Positions 34,465 through 42,988 of a stretch of 64,000 nt of DNA are shown in pieces. The notes below the pieces were generated by a model. That model searched no databases, was not told the DNA's origin, and saw nothing but the letters and a program-made list of their open reading frames with translations. A program made the translations under genes and the position numbers. The DNA is from Nitratireductor aquimarinus. Its GTDB lineage: Bacteria > Pseudomonadota > Alphaproteobacteria > Rhizobiales > Rhizobiaceae. Position 1 is the first letter of the stretch. Each line of letters opens with the position of its first letter. The DNA is taken from NCBI RefSeq assembly GCF_017255295.1, contig NZ_JAFKDE010000004.1, forward strand, positions 310,001 to 374,000, written 5' to 3'.

Positions 34465-35223
34465 TTACGCCTGTGACAATCCCGCCGCACGACGCGCTGC
34501 CTCTCCGACGTAACGCCAAAACGCCAGGTCATGCGGCCGTTTTTCCGCTTCCCACTCGGGATGCCACTGCACGGCGAAGACCGGAGCCTTTGTCCCGGCG
34601 GCTGCGACTGCCTCGACAACACCATCATGTGAACGAACGGCGGCGGAAAGCCCCTCGCCCAGCTCACCAATGCGCTGATAGTGAACGCTGTTGATCTTCA
34701 GGGGACCGGAGACGGCGAGCGCCTTCTCATAGGCCGCACCCGGAACCACCTCGGCGTCATGCCCATAGGCGAACATGGCATCGAGATCGACGCCATCGGG
34801 CGCATGGTGCGAGAACTCCGGCGTGCCGGCATCACGCTCGTCGACAAGCGTGCCGCCAAAAGCGACATTGATTTCCTGAAGGCCACGGCAGATGCCGAAC
34901 AGCGGCGTGCCGCCTTCTACCGCTGCATCGATGAGACGCGCGGTTGCGCTGTCACGCGCTGCATCCAGCATGCCGCGCTGCGCATGGGGCGAGCGATAGC
35001 GTGCGGGCGAGATGTTGGAATTGCTGCCAGTCAGAAGCAGGGCATCCATTCTGGGCAGGAGTGCTGCAACATCATCCGCATCGAGATTGCTGGGAAGGAT
35101 GAGAGGCAGCGCGTCCGCGTGCTGCCGCACGGCGTTCAGGTAACGCTCCTTGACGATCTGGGCATTCTCTCCCTCCACCGCGCGGGTGCAGGCGATGATG
35201 CCGATGACAGGCAAAGCGGACAT
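34465..35223 (-). CDS. puuD: Gamma-glutamyl-gamma-aminobutyrate hydrolase family (PuuD-like class I glutamine amidotransferase)
   Basis: 252 aa class I glutamine-amidotransferase-like hydrolase. Nucleophile Cys is in FGICRGLQEIN, and the His/Glu of the triad are in VQWHPEWEAE. The N-terminal VIGIIACTRAVEG fits the peptidase C26/PuuD family. PuuD hydrolyses gamma-glutamyl-GABA in the Puu putrescine pathway. It is the first gene of the operon with AAAGGAAG upstream of ATG 35223 and a palindrome at 35319-35344 in its promoter region. No glutamate-putrescine ligase (PuuA) or oxidase (PuuB) gene is in the window, so the true substrate remains uncertain. Confidence 0.88.
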   Translation of the reverse strand: MSALPVIGIIACTRAVEGENAQIVKERYLNAVRQHADALPLILPSNLDADDVAALLPRMDALLLTGSNSNISPARYRSPHAQRGMLDAARDSATARLIDAAVEGGTPLFGICRGLQEINVAFGGTLVDERDAGTPEFSHHAPDGVDLDAMFAYGHDAEVVPGAAYEKALAVSGPLKINSVHYQRIGELGEGLSAAVRSHDGVVEAVAAAGTKAPVFAVQWHPEWEAEKRPHDLAFWRYVGEAARRAAGLSQA

Positions 35224-35318
35224 GAATTTCTTCCTTTCGGGAACTGGAAAACGGCAAATAGCGGCGAGGCTCATAACGCCCCGGACAACGCTACGAGAAT
35301 AAGACAGCCGCGAAAAGC

Positions 35319-35344
35319 TTCTGGACCAAACGACCAGTCCAGAA
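35319..35344 (-). promoter_or_regulatory. Candidate operator upstream of the polyamine operon
   Basis: TTCTGGAC (35319-35326) and GTCCAGAA (35337-35344) are perfect 8-bp arms with a 10-base spacer. On the minus strand the centre contains two TGGTC units (TGGTCGTTTGGTC). It lies 96-121 bases before the puuD start in the gap to the phosphoribosyltransferase gene. The layout suits a dimeric GntR- or IclR-type repressor; the regulator itself is not in the adjacent genes. Confidence 0.5.
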
Positions 35345-35357
35345 ATAAATCAACCCG

Positions 35358-36083
35358 CTATTCGGTCGCAGCCGGTTGTTCCGGCAGCCACCCGCCTTCG
35401 GGCGTTGGCGCAAGGGCCGGCGTTTCGAACACACCGACAACGCGGTCGCAGATGCCATCGCTCTCGGCCGAAAGCGCCTCGCGCCAGCGGCGCGTCTGCA
35501 ACATGGCCGCACCGACGGCGACGGGCTCGATGTTGCACAGTTTGAGGAGTTTCAGACCGGCGAGAATAGAGCTGCCGGTGCTGATGACATCATCCACCAG
35601 AAGCACGCGGCGCCCCTCTATGAGGGGCAGCATGCGGGGGTCCACATAAAGGCGCTTCTGCTGATCGGGGCTGGTGACGGAGCGCAGCGGAACCGAGCGC
35701 TCTTCCTCGTACCAGAACTTGCGCGACGTGCTGAGCGGCACATAGCGGCTGTGACCGAGCGCGCGGGCGACCTGCGAGGCGAGCGTCAGGCCCAGCGTCG
35801 GCAGACCGACGACAACATCCGGTCTGAAGGCGGACGCCTTTTCAGCGAGCGCCTTCGCCAGCGCGTCGGAGACGGAGAAGCTCGCCTGGTTGACGATCAG
35901 CGAAGCCAGCGCCCGCTCCCCGCCTGAAAGAACGCGGATCGGGAGGCCGAGCTGACGCCCATCGGGCAGCTCTGCGGGGAAGAACCCCTTATGGCCGCCG
36001 CGCGGGGCGCGCTCGTAGGTTCCTGCCGGTTCGAGCTCCTGCCAGAATGCCTGGGGATCGATCTGGAAATCGGAATGCGTCAT
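35358..36083 (-). CDS. Phosphoribosyltransferase family protein
   Basis: 241 aa. The PRPP-binding loop is RVLLVDDVISTGSSILAGL near residue 160; an upstream VVVGLPTLGLTLASQVARALG region and a KFWYEEE segment suit an adenine/orotate PRTase-like fold. It is a stand-alone PRTase without an obvious fused domain, so it may salvage a purine or act as a regulator. The promoter lies in the 145-base gap to the divergent M20 gene. Unrelated in sequence to the flanking polyamine and amidohydrolase genes; the nearby purine-salvage operon (37585-45126) is a possible partner. Confidence 0.88.
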   Translation of the reverse strand: MTHSDFQIDPQAFWQELEPAGTYERAPRGGHKGFFPAELPDGRQLGLPIRVLSGGERALASLIVNQASFSVSDALAKALAEKASAFRPDVVVGLPTLGLTLASQVARALGHSRYVPLSTSRKFWYEEERSVPLRSVTSPDQQKRLYVDPRMLPLIEGRRVLLVDDVISTGSSILAGLKLLKLCNIEPVAVGAAMLQTRRWREALSAESDGICDRVVGVFETPALAPTPEGGWLPEQPAATE

Positions 36084-36228
36084 TGTCTGCCGAAAGGCCC
36101 CGCGTTAAGAATGAGCTGTTTTCACCTGGATTTCTGTTCCCGGACAGAGCGTATATCTCCACGCCGGCCGCCTTGTTGCGGAAGGCACCTTTTATCCGGG
36201 CAGACGCATAAATGGAAAGGGCGTATTG

Positions 36229-37398
36229 ATGGCTGTTAACGAGGATGTTCGCGCGGAGATGGATTTTCTCGTCGCATTGCGGCGCGATCTGCACGCACAT
36301 CCCGAGCTGGGCTTCGAGGAAGAGCGGACCAGCCAGATTGTCGCCGAGCATCTGACAGAGACCGGCATGAAGGTGCATCGCGGCCTTGGCGGCACCGGCG
36401 TGGTGGGCACGCTGACGGTGGGCAATGGCCCGCGCACGATCGGCCTGCGCGCGGACATGGACGCGCTCGCCATGCCCGAAACCGCCGACCGCCCCTACAA
36501 ATCGACCGTGCCCGGCAAGATGCATGCCTGCGGGCATGACGGACACACGACGCTGCTTCTGGGCGCGGCGCGCGAACTGGCGCGGACACGCAATTTCTCC
36601 GGCACGGTGCACTTCATCTTTCAGCCGGCGGAAGAAGGCCGTGGTGGCGCAAAGCGCATGGTGGAAGACGGCCTGTTCGAGATGTTTCCCTGCGATGCGG
36701 TCTATGGCCTGCACAACATGCCCGGCCTCGACACCGACGAGATGGCCGTGGTGGCCGGCCCGCAGCTTGCCTCCTCCGACAGCTGGCAGGTGCGTTTTCG
36801 CGGCGTCGGCACCCATGGCGCAAAACCGCATCTGGGCAAGGACCCGGTGACGGCGGGCGGACATTTTCTCGCAAGCCTGCAGACGATTGTCGGCCGCGTG
36901 GTGGACCCGTTGCAGCCAGCCGTGGTGAGCGCCTGCTCGGTGCAGGCGGGCGATCCCAATGCGCTCAACGTGATCCCCGATTTCATCGACATCGCAGGAA
37001 CCGCCCGCGCCTACACGCCGCGTGTGCGCGACCAGCTTGAAGAAGAGATCGGCCGACTGGCGAATGGTGTTGCTGCGATGTTCGGCATCGAGGCGGAATA
37101 CCGCTTCATCCGCCGCATTCCGCCCGTGGTGAACAATGCGGATGCGACGGCGCGTGCGCTGGCGGCGGCGCAGGCCGTGTGCGGCGACAAGGTGCGCACC
37201 GACTTTCCGCCTTCGACGGCGGGCGACGACTTCGCCTTCTTCTCGCAAGACGTGCCGGGGGCTTATGTGTGGCTCGGCAATGGACCGGCAGTTGATGGCG
37301 CGCTGCACCACAACACGGCTTATGACTTCAATGACGGGGCAATCGGCACCGGCGTGAAGTTCTGGACGACGCTGGTGGAGCAGGAACTGGCTGCCTGA
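36229..37398 (+). CDS. M20-family amidohydrolase (hippurate hydrolase/N-acyl-amino-acid deacylase type)
   Basis: 389 aa zinc/manganese hydrolase. Metal ligands appear in MHACGHDGHT, in the FQPAEEGRGGAKRM pair of glutamates and in GLHNMPG; the late His is in ALHHNTAYDFND. The lid domain is SWQVRFRGVGTHGAKPHLGK. The family cleaves N-acyl groups from amino acids, often hippurate or indole-acetyl conjugates. ATG 36229 has GGAAAGGG (36214-36221) 7 bases upstream; a TTG at 36226 is less likely. It is a single-gene unit divergent from the phosphoribosyltransferase and followed by repeats. Confidence 0.92.
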   Translation: MAVNEDVRAEMDFLVALRRDLHAHPELGFEEERTSQIVAEHLTETGMKVHRGLGGTGVVGTLTVGNGPRTIGLRADMDALAMPETADRPYKSTVPGKMHACGHDGHTTLLLGAARELARTRNFSGTVHFIFQPAEEGRGGAKRMVEDGLFEMFPCDAVYGLHNMPGLDTDEMAVVAGPQLASSDSWQVRFRGVGTHGAKPHLGKDPVTAGGHFLASLQTIVGRVVDPLQPAVVSACSVQAGDPNALNVIPDFIDIAGTARAYTPRVRDQLEEEIGRLANGVAAMFGIEAEYRFIRRIPPVVNNADATARALAAAQAVCGDKVRTDFPPSTAGDDFAFFSQDVPGAYVWLGNGPAVDGALHHNTAYDFNDGAIGTGVKFWTTLVEQELAA

Positions 37399-37403
37399 TT
37401 TTT

Positions 37404-37427
37404 GATGTGGGGCGCGCGCCCCACATC
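37404..37427. repeat. Perfect 24-bp palindrome behind the M20 gene
   Basis: The 24 bases 37404-37427 equal their own reverse complement (arms GATGTGGGGCGC and GCGCCCCACATC). They start 5 bases after the stop codon of the M20 amidohydrolase gene. It can form a strong hairpin but has no T-run, so it may be part of the repeat cluster that follows rather than a terminator. Confidence 0.75.
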
Positions 37428-37439
37428 CGCCTGCCGGCA

Positions 37440-37465
37440 CCTTCTCCCCGCCTGCGGGGAGAAGG
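37440..37465. repeat. Rhizobial-type palindromic element, copy 1
   Basis: CCTTCTCCCCG (37440-37450) faces CGGGGAGAAGG (37455-37465) across CCTG, an 11-bp perfect stem. The core CTTCTCCCCG/CGGGGAGAAG is, from memory, one of the most frequent intergenic repeats in Mesorhizobium, Rhizobium and Brucella. A second copy follows at 37516-37541. Confidence 0.8.
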
Positions 37466-37515
37466 AAAGCGCGGATTTTCTCTCGCTCAAAAACCAAGAT
37501 GCGGCTTCTATGCCC

Positions 37516-37541
37516 CCTTCTCCCCGTTCACGGGGAGAAGG
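37516..37541. repeat. Rhizobial-type palindromic element, copy 2
   Basis: CCTTCTCCCCG (37516-37526) and CGGGGAGAAGG (37531-37541) with loop TTCA, same stem as copy 1 in the same orientation. The usual flank GTGAGGATGAGGGGC follows on the right. Two copies 76 bases apart fill the gap between the convergent M20 and adenine deaminase genes. Confidence 0.8.
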
Positions 37542-37584
37542 TGAGGATGAGGGGCGAGCGCCGACCTGAAAACTGAGACCGGGC

Positions 37585-39363
37585 CTACTCCAGAATTTCG
37601 AGAACCGGCGTTTCCAGAACGGCGGGGCGGGCGTTGTCGGCAATGCCAAGATCGGTCTGGTGCGGGCCGGCATTGCAGGCGAGCGTCGCGCCGAAACAGG
37701 CCTTGAACACCAGATAGGGCGGCTCCCAGTCGACAATGCCGTCCATGGCCGAGCGCAGGGCCGCAAAGCCCGCTGCCACATCGGCCAGCGGCTCATCGGA
37801 AACGAGACCCGACAGGGGCAGCGCCAGAGAGGCGACGATGCGACCGCCCTGCGCAACGGCCATGCCGCCGCCAGCCTCGATCACCCAGTTGGCCGCTGCC
37901 GCCACATCTTCCTCATTGCCGCCGAAGACCGTGACGTTGTGGCTGTCATGGGAAACCGTGGTGCAGAACGCGCCACGCCACGCCCCCCAGCCGGTGAGAT
38001 AGCCCACACGGGGAATGGCCGGCGCGCGGCCATGACGGTGGATGACGCTGATCAGCGTCGCGCCCTCGGGCGGCACGACGAAGCCATCGCGCACCGTTGT
38101 TTCGGCCTCGCCCCACTCGGTGAAGCGGGGCCGGTGAATCGTGGCGACGCGGACACGCTCCCCTTCCGCCCGGACGCGAAAATCATCGGGCGTGAAGGCG
38201 GGGCATTTGATCGAGCCTTTGAGCGGCGCGGTGGAATGCGCCTTCACCGGGGCGGTCAAAGCGCCATCGCGCGCGACCACAACGCCATTGGCGATGACGG
38301 CGGCGGCGCGGAAATTCTCCAGATCGTCAAACAGCGCGATGTCGGCGCGGCGACCGGCGGCGACAAGGCCAAGATCGGGGCGCGCGAGCCGGTGCGCGGC
38401 ATTGAGCGTTGCGGCCTGAATGGCCCAGCTCGCCGGCATGCCGTAGCGCACCAGACGGCGCACCACATCGTCAAGCCCGCCCTCGTTCAGAAGCGAGTCG
38501 GGAAACACGTCGTCGGTGCACAGCGTGACCGTGGAAGGCAGCCGCCCGAGCGCGTTCAGCGCTTCGACGAATTCCGGCAGGAGATGATCGTGCGAGCCGC
38601 GCATCTCGATGGCGAGGCCGGCGCGCAGCTTGGCCATCAGATCATCGCCGGAGACGAGTTCGTGATCGGAGCTGACGCCGGCGGCCATGAAGGCGTTGAG
38701 GTCTGCGCCTGCGAGGCTGCGGGCATGGCCGAAAACGGGCTTGCCGCTTTCAAGGCCGGCCTGCACCACATCGCGCATGGGCGCGGTGCGGTCGATGACG
38801 CCGCGCATGTTCATGACCTCGGCAACGCCGCCAATGCCAGGACGCGCCAGCATGTCGGCAAGCTCGACTCCGCCGAAATCGGCAGCGGACATTTCAAGCC
38901 CCGGTGCTGCGGGAACGCAGGACGGCGCGAGCACGATCATGCGCAGCGGCAGACCGGCTGCCGCCTCCAGCGCCCATGAAACGCCGTCGAGCCCGTGCAC
39001 ATTGGCGAATTCGTGCGGGTCCCACTGAACGGTGGTGACGCCGCGCGGCAGGACAGCCTGCGCATAGGCGGCCGGCGTGATCATGGAGCTTTCCACATGC
39101 ATGTGCATGTCGATCAGGCCGGGCGTGATGGTGAGCCCTTCCGCCTCGATGATTTCGGCTGCGTCTTCGCGCGCGCCCCGTTCGTGGACGCTGGCGATGA
39201 GCGCGCCGACAATGCCGATATCGGCGGGGCGCAGTTCGCCGGTCACCGCATCGAGTAGCGTGCCGCCGCGAATGAGAAGATCAAACGGCGCATCGCCGCG
39301 TGCGGCTGCAACGGCGCGGTCGCGCAGGGCGGCATTGTCGAGATCGCGGGGTTCGACGGTCAT
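37585..39363 (-). CDS. ade: Adenine deaminase
   Basis: 592 aa amidohydrolase converting adenine to hypoxanthine and ammonia. Metal motif ITPGLIDMHMHVESSM, then VQWDPHEFANVHG, GHARSLAG and SSDHELVSG are all standard Ade signatures, and the C-terminal adenine-deaminase domain (FCTTVSHDSHNVTVFGGNEE) is complete. ATG 39363 overlaps the nucleoside hydrolase stop by ATGA; the longer in-frame start 39435 would add unconserved residues. Together with the nucleoside hydrolase it makes a purine nucleoside-to-hypoxanthine route fed by the operon's ABC importer. Confidence 0.95.
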   Translation of the reverse strand: MTVEPRDLDNAALRDRAVAAARGDAPFDLLIRGGTLLDAVTGELRPADIGIVGALIASVHERGAREDAAEIIEAEGLTITPGLIDMHMHVESSMITPAAYAQAVLPRGVTTVQWDPHEFANVHGLDGVSWALEAAAGLPLRMIVLAPSCVPAAPGLEMSAADFGGVELADMLARPGIGGVAEVMNMRGVIDRTAPMRDVVQAGLESGKPVFGHARSLAGADLNAFMAAGVSSDHELVSGDDLMAKLRAGLAIEMRGSHDHLLPEFVEALNALGRLPSTVTLCTDDVFPDSLLNEGGLDDVVRRLVRYGMPASWAIQAATLNAAHRLARPDLGLVAAGRRADIALFDDLENFRAAAVIANGVVVARDGALTAPVKAHSTAPLKGSIKCPAFTPDDFRVRAEGERVRVATIHRPRFTEWGEAETTVRDGFVVPPEGATLISVIHRHGRAPAIPRVGYLTGWGAWRGAFCTTVSHDSHNVTVFGGNEEDVAAAANWVIEAGGGMAVAQGGRIVASLALPLSGLVSDEPLADVAAGFAALRSAMDGIVDWEPPYLVFKACFGATLACNAGPHQTDLGIADNARPAVLETPVLEILE

Positions 39364-40277
39364 GAGCGGGCAGCCTCCACAAGGGCATCGAGCGCCAGCG
39401 CGCGAACGCGGGCGGCATCGGCGCGCATGCCCCACAGGGCGTTGGGTTTCACATGCGGGCGCTGGTCGACAATGGTGCGGCCGCGCGTGTGCGCGCCGGC
39501 AAGCTCCATCGTCACCTCCGCTTCTTCGAAGACGAAGGCGTCAGGCGCGACAAAGGCGGCGGCGGCGGTGGGATCGTAAAGCGCCATGGCGGGACGGCCG
39601 CGCGTGAGCGCGATGTCGACATAAGCGCCCAGAAGATCGGCCAGAATGTCGCCACGCTGCGTGCCGGTGGCGCGCACGACATCGACATCTTCGGGACCGA
39701 CGAGTACCTGGCGGCACAGGTCGAGATCGGCGACGCGCAGCGAAATGCCGCTTGCCAGAACGATGGCGACGGCCTCGGGATCAGCGAAGGCGTTGAACTC
39801 GGCGGACGCCGTGTGATTGCCGCGCGTTGCGCCGCCGCCCATCCAGGTCACGCTGTCGATCTTTGAAAGCAGATCCGGGCGGGCGAGCGACAGGATCGCG
39901 ATGTTGGTGAGCGGCCCGAGCGCCAGGATCTCGCCCGGCGCATCAAGCCCTTCAAGCCATGCGGTCAGGGCCGCAAGCGCATCGGTGCGCGGCAGCGCCT
40001 CGGCTTGAGGAAGGCTGCGCCCACGGGTGGGAATGCCGGTGGGGCCGAGAACATGGGCGGGTGTTTCCACCCCGCCCAGGATCGCCCGTTCCGCGCCGGT
40101 GTGGATCGGGAACCGCCAGCCCAGCAGCGATGCGGCTCCGGCGGCATTGGCGCGCACCGCATCCATCGGCGCGTTGCCGAACACCAGCGAGACGCCAGCG
40201 ACCGGCTTCGACGAGGCGGCGACCATCATCACCGCCAGAATGTCGTCGAAGCCCATATCCGTGTCGATCCAGACCAA
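39360..40277 (-). CDS. Inosine-uridine-preferring nucleoside hydrolase family protein
   Basis: 305 aa. The calcium-binding N-terminal cluster reads IDTDMGFDD (Asp5, Asp7, Asp11, Asp12 when TTG 40277 is the start); the family usually has DTDPG, so Met replaces Pro. Other family motifs are LALGPLTNIAIL, WMGGGATRGNHTASAEFNAFADPEA and VDIALTRGRPAM. TTG 40277 is preferred because AAAGGGAG (40293-40286) is then 8 bases upstream; a GTG at 40286 would overlap that SD. It hydrolyses the N-glycosidic bond of nucleosides. Neighbours are the importer ATPase (upstream) and adenine deaminase (ATGA overlap), so adenosine is a likely substrate. Confidence 0.9.
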   Translation of the reverse strand: MVWIDTDMGFDDILAVMMVAASSKPVAGVSLVFGNAPMDAVRANAAGAASLLGWRFPIHTGAERAILGGVETPAHVLGPTGIPTRGRSLPQAEALPRTDALAALTAWLEGLDAPGEILALGPLTNIAILSLARPDLLSKIDSVTWMGGGATRGNHTASAEFNAFADPEAVAIVLASGISLRVADLDLCRQVLVGPEDVDVVRATGTQRGDILADLLGAYVDIALTRGRPAMALYDPTAAAAFVAPDAFVFEEAEVTMELAGAHTRGRTIVDQRPHVKPNALWGMRADAARVRALALDALVEAARS

Positions 40278-40293
40278 GGCGGACACTCCCTTT

Positions 40294-41319
40294 CTACATG
40301 CGTTCGAGAACGGCAGCGCGTTCCGGCGGCAGGTCGAAGGCGACCCTGCTGCCCGGCTCGAAAGCGGGTGCGGCGGCATCCATCTCGGCCTTGATGGGGC
40401 CGAGCGGGCTCTTCAGAAGGTATTCGCGCGAGCCGCCGGCAAAGGCAGCGCCAAGCACCTCGCCCTCAAAGCGCCCCTCGCCGAGGGTCACCATGTTGGG
40501 ACGCCAGGCGAGACCGGACGCGCCGGCGGCGGGCTTTGCGGAAAGCTGCATCGCGCCGGCTTCGGTGCGAATGCCGTCACCTTCCACCGGGAAGATGTTC
40601 TCGAAGCCGACAAAGTCCGCGACGAAGCGGGACTGCGGCCGGTTGTAGACATCCTCGGGCGAACCGACCTGCTCGATTGCGCCTTCCTTCATGACGACGA
40701 TGCGGTCGGCCAGCGCCAGCGCCTCGTTCTGGTCATGCGTGACGAAGACCATGGTGACGCCGCTCTCGCGCTGAACACGCTGCAGCTCGGTGCGCATTTC
40801 CAGACGCAGGCGCGCATCAAGGTTGGACAGCGGCTCATCGAGCAGCAGAACCTTGGGCTCCATGACCAGCGAGCGGGCAAGCGCAACGCGCTGCTGCTGA
40901 CCGCCTGAGAGTTCCGCCGGCTTGCGGCTGTGGAACTTGGAAAGTCCGACCATGGCGAGGCCGGCCTCGACCCGCTGGTTGATCTCCACCGTGGGAAGCT
41001 TTTTCAGGCGCAGGCCGAAGGCGACGTTCTCGAACACGGTCAGGTGCGGGAACAGCGCGTAGGACTGGAACACCAGACCGACATGACGCTTGTTGGCCGG
41101 CACATAGGTGATGTCCGCGCCATCCAGCGTGATCTTGCCGGACGCCGGACGCAGAAGGCCGGTGATGGCGCGCATGGTGGTGGTCTTGCCGCAACCGGAG
41201 GGGCCGAGCAGTGCAATCAGCTCGCCCTTGCGGATGGACAGGTTGAGGCTTTCGACCGCGACGGTCTTGCCGTAGGCGAGCGTCAGATTGCTCAGATCGA
41301 GATAGGTTTCATCAGACAT
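40294..41319 (-). CDS. ABC transporter ATP-binding protein (PotA-like) of the purine-salvage operon
   Basis: 341 aa. Walker A GPSGCGKTT near residue 40, signature [13 protein letters not shown] near 137, Walker [13 protein letters not shown] near 158, H-loop FVTHDQNEA. A TOBE domain follows, with FVGFENIFPVEGDG and YLLKSPLGPIKAEMD. ATG 41319 overlaps the permease gene by 8 bases. By sequence it belongs to the polyamine/iron family of ATPases, yet it is cotranscribed with nucleoside hydrolase and adenine deaminase genes. Confidence 0.94.
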   Translation of the reverse strand: MSDETYLDLSNLTLAYGKTVAVESLNLSIRKGELIALLGPSGCGKTTTMRAITGLLRPASGKITLDGADITYVPANKRHVGLVFQSYALFPHLTVFENVAFGLRLKKLPTVEINQRVEAGLAMVGLSKFHSRKPAELSGGQQQRVALARSLVMEPKVLLLDEPLSNLDARLRLEMRTELQRVQRESGVTMVFVTHDQNEALALADRIVVMKEGAIEQVGSPEDVYNRPQSRFVADFVGFENIFPVEGDGIRTEAGAMQLSAKPAAGASGLAWRPNMVTLGEGRFEGEVLGAAFAGGSREYLLKSPLGPIKAEMDAAAPAFEPGSRVAFDLPPERAAVLERM

Positions 41320-42091
41320 AGCGGGAGAACCCCAGGAAACGTTCCGCGAGGAAAACGATGGAAATGGAGAGGAAGGCGAGCAGCGCGGCAAGAGCGGCCA
41401 CCGACGGATCATAGGTGATTTCCATGTACCAGATCATGTCGATGGGCAGCGTGCGCACGCCCGGTCCTGAAAGGAAGAGCGACACCGGCACCTGATTGAA
41501 GCTGGTGACAAAGCCCAGAATGAAGGCCGCCAGAATGCCGCTCTGAATGTTGGGCAGCACGATCCGGAAGAAAGTGGCGACCCGCGAAGAGCCGAGGATG
41601 ACCGCAGCCTCCTCGATGTCGCTGCGCAGATTGTCGAGCGAGGCCGAAACCACGCGTACCGCATAGGGCAGGATCAGCGCCGTGTGGGCGATGAACAGCG
41701 CCACGCCGACGCTGACATCAAGCGGGATCACCAGATAGCGCAGGAGCGCCAGACCGACGATGATGCCCGGCACGATGATCGGCGCGGAGACGATGGTGCG
41801 GATGGTCTCGCCGAAAGGCAGACGATAGCGCGAGGCGGCATAGGCCACCGGCACGCCAAGCACGAGTGCAGCGAGCGTGCCGAAGATGGCGAGGAACATG
41901 GAAAGCGCGAAGCTTGCCCTGAAACTCTCCACCTCGAACACTTTCATCACCCATTTGAGCGACAGGCCCTGCGGCGGGAAGGCGAGCGTTTCGCCGCCCG
42001 AAAGGGCCGCCGCGACGATGATGACGAACGGCCCGAGCAGGAAGATGAGGACGAGCGTCAGCGTGACGTAGGACAGAAGGCGGGAGGTCAT
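41312..42091 (-). CDS. ABC transporter permease (PotC-like) of the purine-salvage operon
   Basis: 259 aa, about six membrane spans. EAA loop IEEAAVILGSSRVATFFRIVLP near residue 158; the N-terminal span LTLVLIFLLGPFVIIVAAAL and the FPPQGLSLKWVMKVF motif match PotC-like permeases. ATGA overlap with the preceding PotB-like permease (42088-42091) shows translational coupling. Ligand specificity of the importer is set by the binding protein. Confidence 0.93.
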   Translation of the reverse strand: MTSRLLSYVTLTLVLIFLLGPFVIIVAAALSGGETLAFPPQGLSLKWVMKVFEVESFRASFALSMFLAIFGTLAALVLGVPVAYAASRYRLPFGETIRTIVSAPIIVPGIIVGLALLRYLVIPLDVSVGVALFIAHTALILPYAVRVVSASLDNLRSDIEEAAVILGSSRVATFFRIVLPNIQSGILAAFILGFVTSFNQVPVSLFLSGPGVRTLPIDMIWYMEITYDPSVAALAALLAFLSISIVFLAERFLGFSRYV

Positions 42092-42915
42092 CGCTTGTTC
42101 CTCGCGGTGGCCAGGCGTTTCAGAAGCAGGTTGGCGGAAAAGCTCATGACCATGAGGATCATGGCGATGATGCTTGCCGAGGCGAAGTCATTGGCGACGG
42201 TGACGCGCTGATAGAGCAGCGTTTCCAGCATCAGCACCTTGGAGCCACCGAGAATGGCGGGGGTGATGTAGGCGGTGAGCGAGCCGGTGAAGACCAGCGT
42301 GCCGCCGATGACGAGCCCTTCCTTGGTGAGCGGAAGGATAACCTTGACGAAGACCTGCAGCCAGTTTGCCCCCAGAACGCGCGCGGCGGGCACGGCATCC
42401 TTGGGCATGTTTTCCAGCGCACTGATGAGCGACAGGATCATGAGCGGCAGGAAGAGCTGCAGAAGACCGATGAAGACGGCCGTCTCGGTGAACAGGAACC
42501 GGATGGGCGTGTCGGAAAGACCGAGCCAGACAATGGTTTCGTTGACGAAGCCGGTGCGGCCCAGAATGACGATCCAGGCATAGGTGCGGGCGACGGGCGA
42601 AATCATCAGCGGCATGACGACGAGGCCGATCATGCGGCCACGCGCGGTGGGCGGCAGCGTGACGATGGAATAGGCCGTGGCATAGCCGATGACCGCCGAC
42701 ACGGCAGTCACGATCGCGCCGAGCTTCAGCGTGCGCCAGAAGACGGTGCGGTTCAGGTCGCTTTCAAAGAAGCTGGCATAGGACGCCAGGGTCCAGCTTC
42801 CCTCGGCGCGAAAGCCCTCGGAAAGCAGGATGCCCACGGGAACGAGAAAAACGATCGCCGCGAAGACCGCCGCAGGCAACGCCAGCGCCAGTCCTTCCAT
42901 CCGATTCTGAAACAT
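42088..42915 (-). CDS. ABC transporter permease (PotB-like) of the purine-salvage operon
   Basis: 275 aa. N-terminal span LALALPAAVFAAIVFLVPVG; internal PVARTYAWIVILGRTGFVN motif; cytoplasmic loop PAARVLGANWLQVFVKVILP; late TPAILGGSKVLMLETLLYQ. These are PotB-type features. It begins 73 bases behind the binding-protein gene and overlaps the next permease. Confidence 0.93.
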   Translation of the reverse strand: MFQNRMEGLALALPAAVFAAIVFLVPVGILLSEGFRAEGSWTLASYASFFESDLNRTVFWRTLKLGAIVTAVSAVIGYATAYSIVTLPPTARGRMIGLVVMPLMISPVARTYAWIVILGRTGFVNETIVWLGLSDTPIRFLFTETAVFIGLLQLFLPLMILSLISALENMPKDAVPAARVLGANWLQVFVKVILPLTKEGLVIGGTLVFTGSLTAYITPAILGGSKVLMLETLLYQRVTVANDFASASIIAMILMVMSFSANLLLKRLATARNKR

Positions 42916-42988
42916 GTGTTGGAACCTTGTGTTGGGTTCAGGGGCGGGTCCTCCACCCGCCCCCGGACCATCGCATCAGCGTATCGGC

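Noticed and set aside
37440-37541. CRISPR-like array because of two identical palindromic units
   Set aside because: Only two copies, perfect hairpins typical of rhizobial intergenic repeats, no cas genes, no regular spacers.
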